Below, one piece after another: positions 44,992 through 56,762 of a stretch of DNA of 64,000 nucleotides. This stretch comes from Gymnogyps californianus (Eukaryota > Chordata > Aves > Accipitriformes > Cathartidae), in the NCBI RefSeq assembly GCF_018139145.2, contig NC_059471.1, positions 47,189,486 through 47,253,485 of the forward strand, written 5' to 3'. Position 1 is the first letter of the stretch, and the number at the start of each line of letters is the position of its first letter. Made by a program: the position numbers and the translations under genes. The notes beneath the pieces were generated by a model. The model did no database searches. It was not told the DNA's origin and saw only the letters and a program-made list of their open reading frames with translations.

Positions 44992-46690
44992 CTGCTATAA
45001 GATGTGAAGACAGGGGAGCAGGGAAAGAAATTGGGAGAGGCTGTTAGACTTCACGGTCTGCCTGGGTTCTGTATTGACACTAGAGACTTCCAGGGGTGAA
45101 TGTGAGCCAGTTCCTTTTAAAAAGTCTGAAATGTCAATACTGTTAAGACAATGCCCCACAGTGATTTGGTTCCTGCTTGAAGAGTGAGAGAGCTGCACTC
45201 AGGATTTCCTCCTCTCGGGGCATTGCATTGACCCATGAAATCTGATTAGTAGGACTTACCTCCAGGTGGCCTTGATGGGATGTCTGGTAGAAACTGAATG
45301 TCTGGTAGTACTCAGGATGCTTGGAAGTCTGAAAAATCGGAACATCTGCCTGTCTGCCTATCTCATAGTACTAAAATTAATAAGAAGGATCTTGGAATTC
45401 ATAATTAGAAGAATCGTGTTTTCCTTTCTGGGCAGTCTATTGTGCACTGTATATTGCTGTATAATTTAAAGAAGACACACATTTATTTTTAATGTGTTTA
45501 ATATTTGCAATTTATTTCACCAAGAGCAAGTTTGGTCACGGTTACCAAGCTCTACCTGAGCAAAGTCCCAAAAGGCACTTGATATTCTGGAATTAGCAGC
45601 ACCGGTTCAGTCCTGACGCAGGCAGTAAGTACACCATTGGTGTTAGTGGTGCTGCTCCCACCCTCTCAGGGATGAAGTCAGGCCAACAAAAGGATGAATA
45701 TTACTGGGTAAGATCTCATTTTTTTCAGAGTACCCGAGGGTGTAGATAATTTGGAGAGAAGAGGAACAAAAGAATTAAAAAGGAGGTTATCAGTACAGAA
45801 AATTGAACCTCAGACAGTTTCAATCAACCAAGCAATAGGTTTCCTCACCTCTTTTGATACAGATTGGCTATGCCAACACATGAGTCTCTTGAGGCCCCAT
45901 AATTTAAATTAGTAGCTTAGTCTAGCAGGTAATGCATGTGCAAAGACCAAGGTTTTCAGAAGGGAATTTGGATTTGCAGTCCCATCATTCTGCACAAGCT
46001 CTGTTTGATTTCCAGCTTGTTCCTTGACACTGTTAGTCCCACTAAGGCGCCACATCACTGAAAGTTGGCTCAACAGGTCTGACAGCTTCTTCACTTCTGT
46101 GGCGGTAGATTGGCATAGCATTATATGGTGCTGGGAGACATGAGTAATAGGAGATATTTGTTGATAAATGGAGAATTGTTTGTATACTCTTTCACACAGG
46201 GAAAACATATGCTTCTGATCTGAGGGGATTGTCTTGCATTTATACAATGTCCCAACTTCTATGTTTTCCCCAGACCAATCCATCTAAATATAAATATCAC
46301 TGAAAGGACAGTTAATTAGATATTCTTACAGGCTATGTACATGCTGGTTTTTTGTAAGCTAAGTCAAGTTTCCATAAACTGCAATACGAGACCAACATGC
46401 TTGTTGTCATGCCTTATACATTTATATACTTGGGGTTTTTGCCCTATATTCCTTCTTTAGCAAGCCGCATCATAGTTCATCACTTTATGCTGGTGGCTAA
46501 GTATTATTCTTTTCCATAATGTTGGATTTACTTCCTTTCACTACCTTAAATTATATGGATGTCAGTCCATGGTAGGTATTCATACAGAACAAATGATGTA
46601 TCCAAATACACATCACATATATAAGACTATCTATTTGTGTTGCTATTCATATACCTCAAAGAAAGATCTTGGTGTTTATGTTTACACTCA
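44992..46690. other. Unique sequence containing the longest non-repeat frame
   Basis: An 11-bp direct repeat ATGTCTGGTAG occurs at 45280-45290 and 45298-45308. The minus strand has a 124-codon frame at 46283-45909 without low complexity. Directly upstream of its ATG are two acceptor-like sequences (CTGTCCTTTCAG and TTATATTTAG). Its length is within chance expectation for this window and I recognise no domain, so it is listed as an unassigned frame and not a gene. Confidence 0.3.
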
Positions 46691-46726
46691 GAATATTGAA
46701 ATATACATTTTAATGTTTCAATATTC
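46691..46726. repeat. Hairpin with 14-bp arms
   Basis: GAATATTGAAATAT (46691-46704) pairs with ATGTTTCAATATTC (46713-46726). Eleven outer pairs are perfect, one G-U pair follows, then two more pairs, around an 8-base loop. At 36 bases and AT-rich it is too short for a miRNA precursor. Confidence 0.6.
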
Positions 46727-47408
46727 CCTTTTATCCTAGTGTCACTCTCCTCAACAATAAAATAATAAAAGATTTCACAGCAAACACCTGCAGCCAGGGA
46801 CTGACAAGCTGCAGCACCAAAGGGCTTTCCAGAGCCGCCTCCTGTTACTATAACCCACTCACAGAGTCAGAGGCTGAGTGCTGGTTAACACTTACTTTAG
46901 GTCTCTTTTGTTACTATCCCCAACTCCACTTGCTGCAGGAGAGCCCAGAAATTCCAGGTTGAAGCTCTGGGGACGGGTAACAACTGAGGTTTCTGGGTCA
47001 GGACCCAAATCTTCCCAGAGTCAGCAGATTTCGTATGTTATCTATCCTGATGACTCAGCTTGCCAGTTGCTTTGCAAAGGCAATTTAGGCATGACAATGA
47101 TGTTTCCTTAAGTTTGGGACCTGCTGGACAAAGACGTAAAATAGGGAAAAGCTTGAAGAAGAGCAGCATAACGAGAACTGTGCCTATTGCACCTCGCTTT
47201 CTTTTAAGTCTCCCATGGAAAGTGCATATACATTTCTGCACTGGGCACACGATACACTGCACTGTATTCAAAGCTCTTGCCAGGTTTCTTATTTAAGTGT
47301 TTTAATCAAAGAACATTGAGCTGGCACTGGAATCAAAGGGATGAATGCATATTTTGTTCATGTGAAAATAAAAGAATAGCTTTAACTGAGGGAAAAAGTT
47401 GCAGAATA
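46727..47408. other. Unique sequence
   Basis: Frames of 77-78 codons on both strands overlap at 46878-47296. No other structure is visible. Confidence 0.4.
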
Positions 47409-47472
47409 TGTGCATGTGTGTGTATATGTGTGTGTGTGTGTGTTTGCATATATGTGTATACGTGTGTGTGTA
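47409..47472. repeat. (TG)n/(TA)n microsatellite
   Basis: Alternating purine-pyrimidine TG units with TATATG and CATATATG interruptions. The longest pure TG run is at 47428-47442. Such alternation can adopt Z-DNA. The local frame rich in C and V residues is an artefact. Confidence 0.95.
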
Positions 47473-50400
47473 GGGGGTAGCAGAGGCTATGACATAGCAT
47501 ATGAAGTCAATAGTGTAGTTGTTATTATTTATACATGAGTAAAGATTACAAATGCAGGCAATAGCTCAGATCTCTCACCCCCTGGATCTGTGAAACCTGT
47601 CACTCAGTCTCCTGCGGTGTGTCTTCCTGTCTCCGAGCCATTGGACCACCTGCTGCCATGACTCTCATCTATTGCATCGCCCGAAGGCCTCGATGATAAC
47701 AGCATTGATTCCAATGTACATCTAATTACTTCTCATAATCTATTCATTTCACAATAGTGTAGTGAAACATCTGTCACATCATAAACTCTTTAGTATCCTT
47801 ATCAAACCACCAAAACATACTCTGTTGCCAATTGGCAGCTACCTTGCTTTCTCTTCTTATTAATATGATGCAAGCATATCTATGTTTTTTTGGTTGCTTT
47901 AGATGAATTTCCCTGATGACCAGTGAAAAAGAATTGGGCAAACTGCAATTGTAACATCTACTCACTACTTAGTGAGGTACCATTATTGATGTCGTACAAA
48001 TATCAGCGAAAATTGCTTTGTTTCTTCTAGAGATAAAGGCTCTAAATAGGGTCTTTAACATTTATAGCACAGTAATAGATGGCTCCCTTCCTTGGCTCAG
48101 TGTGACTGATTCATTTACTAAAATAAGCATCTCAGGGATTATTACATTTGAGCGGTATATTGCATGGAAAAGCCTTTTACCTTTATAGTTTTTACTTTAC
48201 CTGTGGGTAAATAATGCCCACTCTTTCTCTTTCTTCATGTAAGAAATCAAGAGCAAGGAGACCTATTAGCACATATTTTTATTATCAAACTATAGAGAAT
48301 CTATCTATCCCAATAGGATCATGAATATACAGCCGCATCTAATAAAGAGGGCTGATTAGTCCACTGAAAGGAACCTCAGATATTCAGGCAACATCACAGA
48401 AAATAAACTCTGAATAGTGAGGTGTTGGTTTACCATTACATACTGAATTATGATGAACAACAAATCCCCAGTGAAAGGAGTGATATATTAACTGCATATT
48501 CCCTGTCATGGTCGATGTTAACACAAACTGGGTTTTGTTCCTGTTGTTTTAAATCTGCAATGGAAATGAATTTAGTGTTGATTTGATAGCTGTAGAAACG
48601 GGAGCCATTTGTGCATCCGCAGAACGGATACAGCACCAGCAGGCATTCTGTGAGCTTCCTCACAACGTGCTTCAGCCTGGCTTTTGGAGGACCCACTTTT
48701 CCGTGGCCTTTCAGTAGCTGGTGAGGAAGCTAATTTGAATTCTCTGACCAGGCTGTAGTGTGGGGCCAGTCACTGTAGTTACTTTTATTATCTGAACATC
48801 TGGCAGTAAAGAACTGGACTGCCATCAGCAATTCAGGCCACATTTTGTTAGTTCCTGACCTTGCTGGGAATCACAAGGGTGACCTAAAGGTGAAGGAGTC
48901 TGTATCTCATTACCAACCCCCAGGACAGCCAGTCCTCTTTTATCCATTTGTCAATATATAATGTAATCCAATATATAATGCAACCTGAATATTTATCTGC
49001 CTCTATTTTCATCACTTGTGCATTTTCTGGTTTGGAATAGGTATCATTTGTACCTATTTACTTAAAGTGCATGCTTTTACATCCAAAATACACTCACTAC
49101 TCCGGCACAGTAGGAAGCATACATACATTTTAGTGCTATTGACATATCTTGCAACATGCATGTGTCCAATGCGTAAGTCACTTAAAACTGAATATTTGAC
49201 CTTTTCAGTCCTTCATGCTGCTTTGTAGAAGGGCTGGGATCTATGCATTTGTGAGCATTCCTCTTCATTAGGGAGAAAAGAAGGAAGAAGCAGTTTAAAT
49301 CTAAAGAAAAAGCTTTCAGAAAAGCTCAGAGCTCACAGAACAGGTCAATGCTGGGTCCAGACTGATCTCCTGATACTCTGTTCCAAGTACCAAAACTTGC
49401 TTTATCATGGCTATCGAAGAATTCAATTTACACCTCTTTCTATCTCACTCACATAGAGCTACAGTAGATAGCTTGTAGCAAAATGGAAAAGCCTTACCTG
49501 GCCAGAGGAGAGGGTTATGCATTTACACAGCAGTGTAGAGTTCATCCCCTGAGACTAATGACATCTTTGGATTAGCTTGCCCTGTGTGTCTTCTCCTTGG
49601 GTCACATTTGCTGTTCATGCTTCTTCCACTGTGGTTTCACCATGGGCCAAAATTGCCATATGGACTGATTGTAGAACGTGAGCCTGAGAAGAGCATGTTG
49701 CCACTTTCTCAGTTATATTACATCTGTGTCAGGAAACTTCCCTGGCTGCTGTGGTATCTAGTCATTTATATGCCAGGTGGGCAATAGGCTGATATAAAAG
49801 AAGTTAAATCTGAAGAGAAAACAATGGTAGATAATATTTTTCCATAAACTTATTATACTCATGGAGTTTTCTTAAATCCATGGCAAGATAATACTTGTTA
49901 GACCAACAACATAAAAAAAAAAGAATAAAGTAAGATTGAGCTATAGTTTTGAGATTTGAAAGAATAATTTGAGAAGGCAGAAAGTTAATTTACTTTTAGT
50001 TTTTAAGATTTTCTTCATAAGCCTGATAGATAAGGTTGATCGAGTTTTTTCTTTTGAAATGAGAACTGAATTCTCATGTTGTCACATGAATGTAGGACAT
50101 CAGGATTTTTAAAGAGCATCAGGAAAATAGCAGTCAAATCACTGCTAAAAGATATAATATTAGCTTTATTGCAAATATTTTTCCCATGACATCAGCTAAG
50201 TTATAGATTGCAGTTAACAGTCAAAGACTATAGTGCCAGAGTAGTACATATTATCATTAACAAGTTCTGGAAATTTGAAGAGGGTAGTCTGAAAATAAAC
50301 TATTTCTCCAAAAATTAAAAAAATGAAATGTACAAGGAGCTAAGAATAACATCTATGGGAGTATGGCAAGAATCTACTACCAGTGCTACACCTGAGAACT

Positions 50401-50975
50401 GTCCCAAAACTAAGTGGATAAAAGATACTTTGGTTTGATATCTGTATTGAAAGGGGGTTTTGGGGGAAAAAAAACCAAAACCACAACACACTGGATAGAA
50501 GTAATATATAATTTGCCAGTTTTAGCTAGGAAAAAATCCATAAATTAATTTGGAGTAAACTAAAAAATTTTGTCCAGCATAGACAAACAGGGGTCTTTTA
50601 GGATATACAACAGTAGTGGAGAAAATATAAATATTTGCTTGTTTGTTTTAAATTGAAGGTCCATTTTTAAGTAAAATGTAAAATTTCAAAACAAAAACAT
50701 CAAATATTTGTTTTCAAAGTATCAAAACAACACTTTTAAATATTATCAAAATGTAATCCTTATTTCTCTTTTGAAACCATAACTTGACGCAGATTTTTGA
50801 ATATTTCAAGATCTTCCCAAAGGGAATTTTTCAACAAATTCATTGTCCATCAAAAGTAAGTAGATAAATAAATGAATAGAAATGTTTCAGTGTTACTTCA
50901 ACGTAAGTTTTTGGATTAGGGAGGTATAGAGACCATATATCAGAAAAGCAAGTTGGCAAATATGTCTTACAGCAG
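47473..50975. other. Unique sequence with a possible enhancer-like part
   Basis: The part at 47980-48260 has clustered motifs (ATCAGCGAAAATTGC, TAATAGATGGCTCCC, GGGATTATTACATTTGAGCGG, GGGTAAATAATGCCC) like the other candidate regulatory blocks, but more weakly. An A10 run lies at about 49912-49921. No gene is supported. Confidence 0.35.
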
Positions 50976-50980
50976 AATAG
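50976..50980. repeat. Possible target-site duplication, left copy
   Basis: AATAG abuts the LTR start. AATAA abuts its end at 51857-51861. Four of five bases are identical. Confidence 0.45.
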
Positions 50981-51159
50981 TGTGGTGGATTAACCTTGGA
51001 TAAGGGCCAAATTCCCACCCAGCCGCTCACTCACTCTCCCTCCTCAACAGGACAAAGGGAGAAAATAGGATGAAAAAGCTTGTAGGTTGAGATAAATACA
51101 GGCAGATCACTTACCAATTACCTTCATGGACAAAACAGGCTTGACTTGGAGAAAATTAA

Positions 51160-51165
51160 TTTATT
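51160..51165 (-). promoter_or_regulatory. LTR polyadenylation signal (AATAAA)
   Basis: TTTATT on the plus strand reads AATAAA on the minus strand, about 180 bases from the 3' end of the minus-strand LTR. Confidence 0.55.
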
Positions 51166-51377
51166 GCCATTTAAAATAGATCTGGACAGCGAGAAACAGA
51201 GACAAAAATTAAAACAACACCTCTCCTCCACCCCTTTTTTTTCTCACACTCAGTTTCATTCCTCCATTCCCAACTCCTCTACCCCTCCCCGAGTGGTGCA
51301 GGGGCATGGGGAATGGAGGATTGCAGTCAGTCCGTAACAGCTCCTCCCTGCTGCTCCTTCCTCCTTACACTTTTCCG

Positions 51378-51580
51378 CTGCTCAAGCATGGATCCTGTCC
51401 ATGGGCTGCAGTCCTTCAGGATAACCTTGCTTCAGTGTGTGGGCTCTTCCACAGGTCACAGGTCCTTCAAGAAATATCCACCTGCTCTGGCATGGGGTCC
51501 TCCAGGGGCTGCAGGGAAATACCTGCTCTGGTGTTGTCTCTTCCATGGGCTGCAGGGAAATACTTGCTCTGGCATCTGGA
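51378..51580. repeat. Degenerate ~41-bp tandem repeat inside the LTR
   Basis: Units at 51482-51522 and 51523-51563 are each 41 bp, starting CTGCTCTGG and ending GGGCTGCAGGGAAATAC. A partial third unit follows (TTGCTCTGGCATCTGGA, 51564-51580). A more diverged unit with CTGCTCAAGCATGG and CCATGGGCTGCAG lies at 51378-51420. Confidence 0.8.
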
Positions 51581-51856
51581 GTACGTCCTCCCCCTCCTAC
51601 TTCTCTGACTTTGGTGTTTGCACTGCTGCTTCTCACTTTTTTTCTCTCTTTCTCTGCCTGTGTGGCATTTTTTGCCCTTTCAAAAATACATTTTCCCTGA
51701 GGCGCCAGCATCTTGGCTGCTGGGCTCAGCCGTGCCCTGAGGTGGGTCCGTTGGAGCTGGCTGGAACCGGCTGTGTCCAGCATGGGGCAGCCCTGGCCTC
51801 TCCTCACAGAGGGCAGCCCCCCTGCTATCAACACCTTGCCATGTACACCCAGTACA

Positions 51857-51861
51857 AATAA
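51857..51861. repeat. Possible target-site duplication, right copy
   Basis: AATAA, matching AATAG at 50976-50980 in four of five bases. Confidence 0.4.
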
Positions 51862-52145
51862 GATGCTGCTTCTGAGTGCTGAATATCTTGTATTTTAGGT
51901 TCTTTTCTTTTGGCTGGAAGTTTCACTGAGTATGACAGTTTTGACATGGCCACAGACTTAATGTAGTAAGAACACGTACTACAATTAAAAAAATTAAAAT
52001 TCCCTACAGATTGAGTCCTTTCTAAATCAGTGAGGATGGACAGAAAAAGGGATCGCTTTTATAGTTTGTTTCAAGTATTTCCAACATAGACTAAGTGAAT
52101 ACAGACTGGATTTTATACAGACAGATTATATACTGATTTAAAGCA
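51862..52145. other. Unique sequence
   Basis: Short stretch without recognisable structure between the LTR and a fold-back fragment. Confidence 0.45.
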
Positions 52146-52207
52146 ACAGAGCTCTATTGAAGCCATCTGAGCTACGCTGATCTACCACAGCTAGGGAGGT
52201 CAGGCAC
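52146..52207. repeat. Half copy of a fold-back repeat
   Basis: CAGAGCTCTATTGAAGCCA, TCTGAGCTACGCTGATCTAC, CACAGCTAGGGAGGTCAGGC follow the centre and right arm of the fold-back type with a GAGCTACGCTGATTTACACC arm. AGCTC (left) and GAGCT (right) pair around the centre. The left outer arm is missing or unrecognisable. Confidence 0.5.
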
Positions 52208-55200
52208 TCAGTGAACAAAAACACCTAACTCTCCTTGAGCAACCTTATTGGTATGATACCATGACACCATTGGCAATGAGGTTCATACATGTACAGCTCT
52301 GGAAATTACAAGAAGGGCAGGAAAGGAGGCAGGCAGGCAAGCAGTTAAAACAAGCATTTAATGACTTTCAGTTGTTTGAGATGTAACTTCTCAGACCCAA
52401 CTCTTTAATACCAATGGTCATAGTTCTCCTTGTGTGAATAAGTAGCTTGTATCTGCCTATGCTCTCAGTAATTAGCTTCAAGACCTGTTTTCCTGGTCAC
52501 ACACTCATGCAGCTGTCCTCCCAAATGAACTGCAGAAAATTGCTCCATGGGGAAACCACAGAGATCATGGAAAGAAGAGCCTGCCTGCAGCAGAATGCCC
52601 TAATCTCTGCTGCAGAGAATTTTTTTGTGGGGGAAATTTTGTTCTGGTCCCTACTGATCACCTCCACTTGATGTTCTGTAGGGAGAGATACAACAGTTCA
52701 CCAATCCAGGATCTCTGTTTAGATCTTCTCCTGCCTCTCCTTGTCTGCTCCTGTGGTTTATTTTTTTCCTGACACAAAAGGTCTGCATGACTGGCTAACT
52801 CTCTATGCCCTTTTACCACAACTTCTTTACTGGCACTCTTAATACCTATCATCTTTCTTCCTTTAGTATGAAGTAGGAGAGAAACTTCATTCAAACACAG
52901 AAGACAAGAAGAGCTTAGCAACGGTAGGATAAAGGGATCTCAAACTCCTTATGGATCTAGTAGAAAAAAAATCAGTTTTACTAATTGCAAAGAAACCTTC
53001 ACCTCAAATCAAAACTAGAGTGAAAAAACTTATTCATATTTTCCTCAGAGTTATTCTGGGTTTTTAAAGAAGAAAAAATCAATTGTGAAAAAATATGTTT
53101 CAAGATTTTTTGGGAAGTTTGGAGCTGGATTAGTTTTGGCAAAAAAAGAAGATTTGTCCACTCAAATGTCCTAAAGTCTAAAGTTGCTCATGTTCCTTTG
53201 TCTCATTCTTCAGACACTGCCACTTATAGCTCAGTATCTGCATAATGAGCACAATTTGCATACCTCAGATGTAGAATTAATTTCCAAACCATTGCAATAC
53301 TGGGACAGGTGCATAGTACAAAGCATTTTTTTATTACTGCCAAGACCAGAGCGCGTGAGCTTTTCACACATTGGTTGGAGTAGCACTTCAAGGATCTGCA
53401 AGGAAGAGACAGTTGAATAGTGACAGCTAAAACCCACTGGGTCCCCAGACACACAGCTGAATTGAGATACTGATCTTCTTCATATTATGGGGGAGACTGT
53501 CAGCTGGAGAAGGACCAGGAGAAAACAGGAGGTGCTAAGTGTGAAGGTCAGGTTTTGGGCAGAGTAGGCTCACTTTCTTCTGATTGTCCATTAGATAACT
53601 AATCAAAAGGCTACCTTTCTACAACCATCTTTATTTACAGGATTTATCTTCAAAGACAGAAGTTTAAAAAAAAAAAGTAGAAAATGCATGGGGACACTAT
53701 TATGTGTCAGACAACCCAAGAGAAACTTGTTTTGAGAGGATTATCTATCATCTGAAGAAGCTTTTGGTGCAGCTAACATTTAAAAATGATAACTAAGAGT
53801 GTCAGGGGACAAGATAAGTAACTACCGTTGCATAGTCCCGGCGTGCCAAAAACACAATCAAAATTTATATTAATTGCAGATAACATTAAGTGCCTAGCTG
53901 AGTTAACCAAGGTACACACAAAATCCATGGACAGAGATAAGCACTTCCAGAGATCAACTCAACTTATTGTATCAAACTACCCTCTAAAGTGGCATGTAGA
54001 TTTTCTGCCTTTGCCTCTTTTCTGACAACTAACCTGCGTGCCTAAGGCCGCTTAAATCAGACTTATCAGTCAGGCCCAGAAATTTACATGGGAAGAATCT
54101 GTTCCCACGTGGATTTAATTCAAGCAGTCTGCTACGGTTCCTCACATTCTTTTCCATTGTTTTTTTCCATTCATTTGTCACATTTTGGACCCAGTTCTTT
54201 TTTTAGTTGAAGTGATCATTAGCCTGAATCACACAAACTAAAATGCAGTAGCTCCAGACTAGACTGCAGTCTTGGTAGGGCTTTTCTGCTAGTCTTCATT
54301 TCTCTGGTGTGTCGGGCAGTGAAACACAAGTGTGGAGAAGACCCTTGAAATCACAGAAACATTAACAGTACTAATGTTTTCTTATGCACTTGAATGCAAG
54401 AAGGAAAGAGTCAGTCATCTGCTGGTATGGCACCAAAATTATTGTCCATTCAGTTTATTTAAAAAGTCAGAAAATAAAGTTTGTCAAAACTTGTGGTTTC
54501 CTCGCCTTCTGACACAGTACAAAGAAAGGATAACAATGGATAAAATATTCTAATTTCACTGACTATGTGAATAGTTTTATGTTGCTTCTTAGACAAGTTT
54601 TTATGGTCCCATTTAAAATAGCAGATGGCATGTTAATGTTGCCTTTAGGTATTTAGCTTGAAGTGTGTTTGACCTATATAGTCGTAATTAGGTGCTCTGA
54701 AGCACCTCCTGGAAGAACCTTGTTCTTTCCATTACCCAAGCAGGAAACCTAGGCTGCTAACTTAGCACTCTAAACAAGATGTGATGTGTTGTGAATACCC
54801 CTCAAGTTCTTCTTTTCTTAATACTGCATAGATTCAATTTATCTGGCAGAAGAAGCATGTCTATGATTTTTTGCAACTCTTTAGACCTTTTCCAGCCCTT
54901 ATAAAGCCCTGTAGAAGTCACAGTCTTGCATAATCCTATTGTATTCCAGCTGAGGTTTACCCTTATTGGGTATTAGAATTGTTAATAAATTGTATACGCT
55001 GCACAGTAGTAAAACAGCCTTAACATGACTAGTGACTTATTCAACTGAGTGCAGTTGGAGACTACAATCTGAATGCCCAAGCATTTTTAATCTATGTACA
55101 CAAGCAAAATAATCTCAAAAATTCAGCTAAGGCCCCCCATCCTTTGATACTCCTCCTGAATATTCACTGCTGCTCTCTCACAAGGGCCCATGCTCACCTC

Positions 55201-55930
55201 CTATATAGGGTACGCCTGTACAGTTTTTGCAAGCAGATTTGAACTCACTTTCTGTATGTTTCAGGCTTATACTCCAGGCCCAAGCCAGCTAGGAACCAGC
55301 AGTCATATTGCCACTTTAGCATACTTCTGTGATCAAGTTAATAGCCCTGGTCCTTCAGAAAGTGGTAGGAATGCTGCTTTACCAAGAACTAAGCTTTGAA
55401 CAAAATCTTGTCCAAAATCTCTTTCATTCATCTCTTCCATTTCCAGCAGCTTAGTTCCAATGGCAGCTGATACACTAAAATTAGATAAATAGATTAACAT
55501 AGCGCTTTTTAAGGAAATACATTCAACACTTTTCTTTGGCTTGTGCCAAAGCTCCATCTCCCCAGATGTTTTGAAGAACACCTTCTGCAGTCAGATTTTC
55601 CCTGAGAATATCTTATTTTATATTGTTTCCAGCGCAGATGTTAAACCGTAGTGGCAAAGAAAAGATAGAAAACAATAAAAATCAGAGGTCAACAAGGTTT
55701 TTGGACCTTTCATAGGACAAAGTCACATAGCCTGATACTCTTACACTTCCCTATTTGCTGTTTCTACTAGTTCTCTTTGATGCCTTCTTCTTTTGCTCTA
55801 CTTTGACAATCACCGAATCTCCATGCCTGTTCTTCATTTTTTCACTGTATGAGACTCTAAGGGAGGTAATGCTGTGAAGCAATTGTGGGTTCAGGCATAC
55901 AGTCCTCTATTGTAGCTCAGTCCAGAAAAG
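52208..55930. other. Unique sequence, nothing supported
   Basis: A short AGGCAGGCAGGCAAGC run at about 52328. AGGTGCT and AGCACCT (54690-54696 and 54701-54707) form a 7-bp hairpin. Frames up to 87 codons are unrecognised. Confidence 0.45.
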
Positions 55931-56762
55931 ATCACAGAATCACAAAATTACAGAATCACCGAGGTCAGAAGGGACCTTTGGAGATCATCTAGCCCATCCC
56001 CCCTGCTCAAGCAAGGACAGTGAGAGCAGGCTGCCCAGGAGCATGTTTTGGTTTTTAACATCTTGAAGAATGGTGATTGCACAACCTCCCTGGGCAACCT
56101 GATCCAGTGTTTACCTCCCTTCTCTTAAGTTTAAATGGAAATTCCAGTTTTACTTTGAGGTCATTGCCTCTTGTCCTGTCACTGGGCGTGACTGAAAAGA
56201 GTCTGGCTCCATCTTCTTTACTCCCCCTCACCAGATCCCCCTGAAGCCTTCTCTTCTCCAGGCTGAACAGTACCAGCTCTCTCAGCCTCTCCTAGTATGA
56301 CAGTTGCTCCAGTCCCTTAATCACCTTCATGGGGGGGACTCCGTCCAGTATGTCCATACCTCCCTTGTACTGGGGAGCCCAGAGCTAGACCCAGCACTCC
56401 AGATGTGCTTCACCAGTGCTGAGTAGAGAGGAAGGATCACCTCCCTTGACCTGCTGGCAACTTTTTTCCTAAGGCAGCCCAGGAGGCTGTTGGCCTTCTT
56501 TCCTGCAAGGGCATATTGCTGGTTCACGGTCAACTTGGTGTCCACCAGGACAGCTTTTTGCAGCCCTTCTCTGCAAAACTGCTGCCCAGCTCGTTGGTCC
56601 CCAGACTGTACTGATGCATACTCATACTACTCATACTGCTCCCAAAAGCGGGCAGTGTTCGTTGCCTGCTCACTCTCTGCATGCCAAGATGCACTTTCTC
56701 ACCTGCTCCCTGAACTTTCAGGTTTGTCGGCACTCATGGTCAACAAACTATGGATCTGGTGA
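55931..56762 (-). mobile_element. CR1 LINE fragment with the end of ORF2
   Basis: The 3' end on the minus strand is at 55931 (GTGATTCTGTGAT-like tail words). On the plus strand GTCAGAAGGGACCTTTGGAG, TGGGCAACCTGATCCAGTG and CTTCTCTTCTCCAGGCTGAAC are characteristic CR1 sequence. Further left, minus-strand frames carry the C-terminal part of CR1 ORF2: HQYSLG ... SSFAEKG (56530-56733) and, after a frame change, KKANSLLG and VASRSREVILPLYSALV (56327-56545). The frame change and missing upstream domains show a dead 5'-truncated copy about 0.8 kb long. Confidence 0.93.

Larger units (their letters stand above)
50981..51856 (-). mobile_element. Second solo LTR (avian ERV family) with internal repeats
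   Basis: The element begins TGTGGTGGATTAACC and ends CCCAGTACA, with TG...CA ends. It shares with a bird LTR family I recognise the words GATCACTTACCAATTACC, TTAATTTATTGCC, GGTGCAGGGGCATGGGGAATGG and CCATGGGCTGCAG. The AATAAA polyadenylation signal lies on the minus strand, giving the orientation. It is 876 bp and not flanked by viral genes. A 41-bp unit is tandemly repeated inside it. Frames of up to 182 codons (plus, 51313-51861) and 150 codons (minus, 51382-51834) fall within the LTR. They are open because it is GC-rich and repeats in a near-41-bp period, and I do not call them genes. The five-base flanks suggest an ERVL-like or related class. Confidence 0.82.

Noticed and set aside
51313..51861. 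182-codon plus-strand frame as a protein
   Set aside because: It lies antisense within a solo LTR and its repeated residues come from the 41-bp LTR repeat.
56327..56733. Minus-strand frames as a host gene
   Set aside because: They are the frameshifted end of CR1 ORF2 in a truncated LINE copy.
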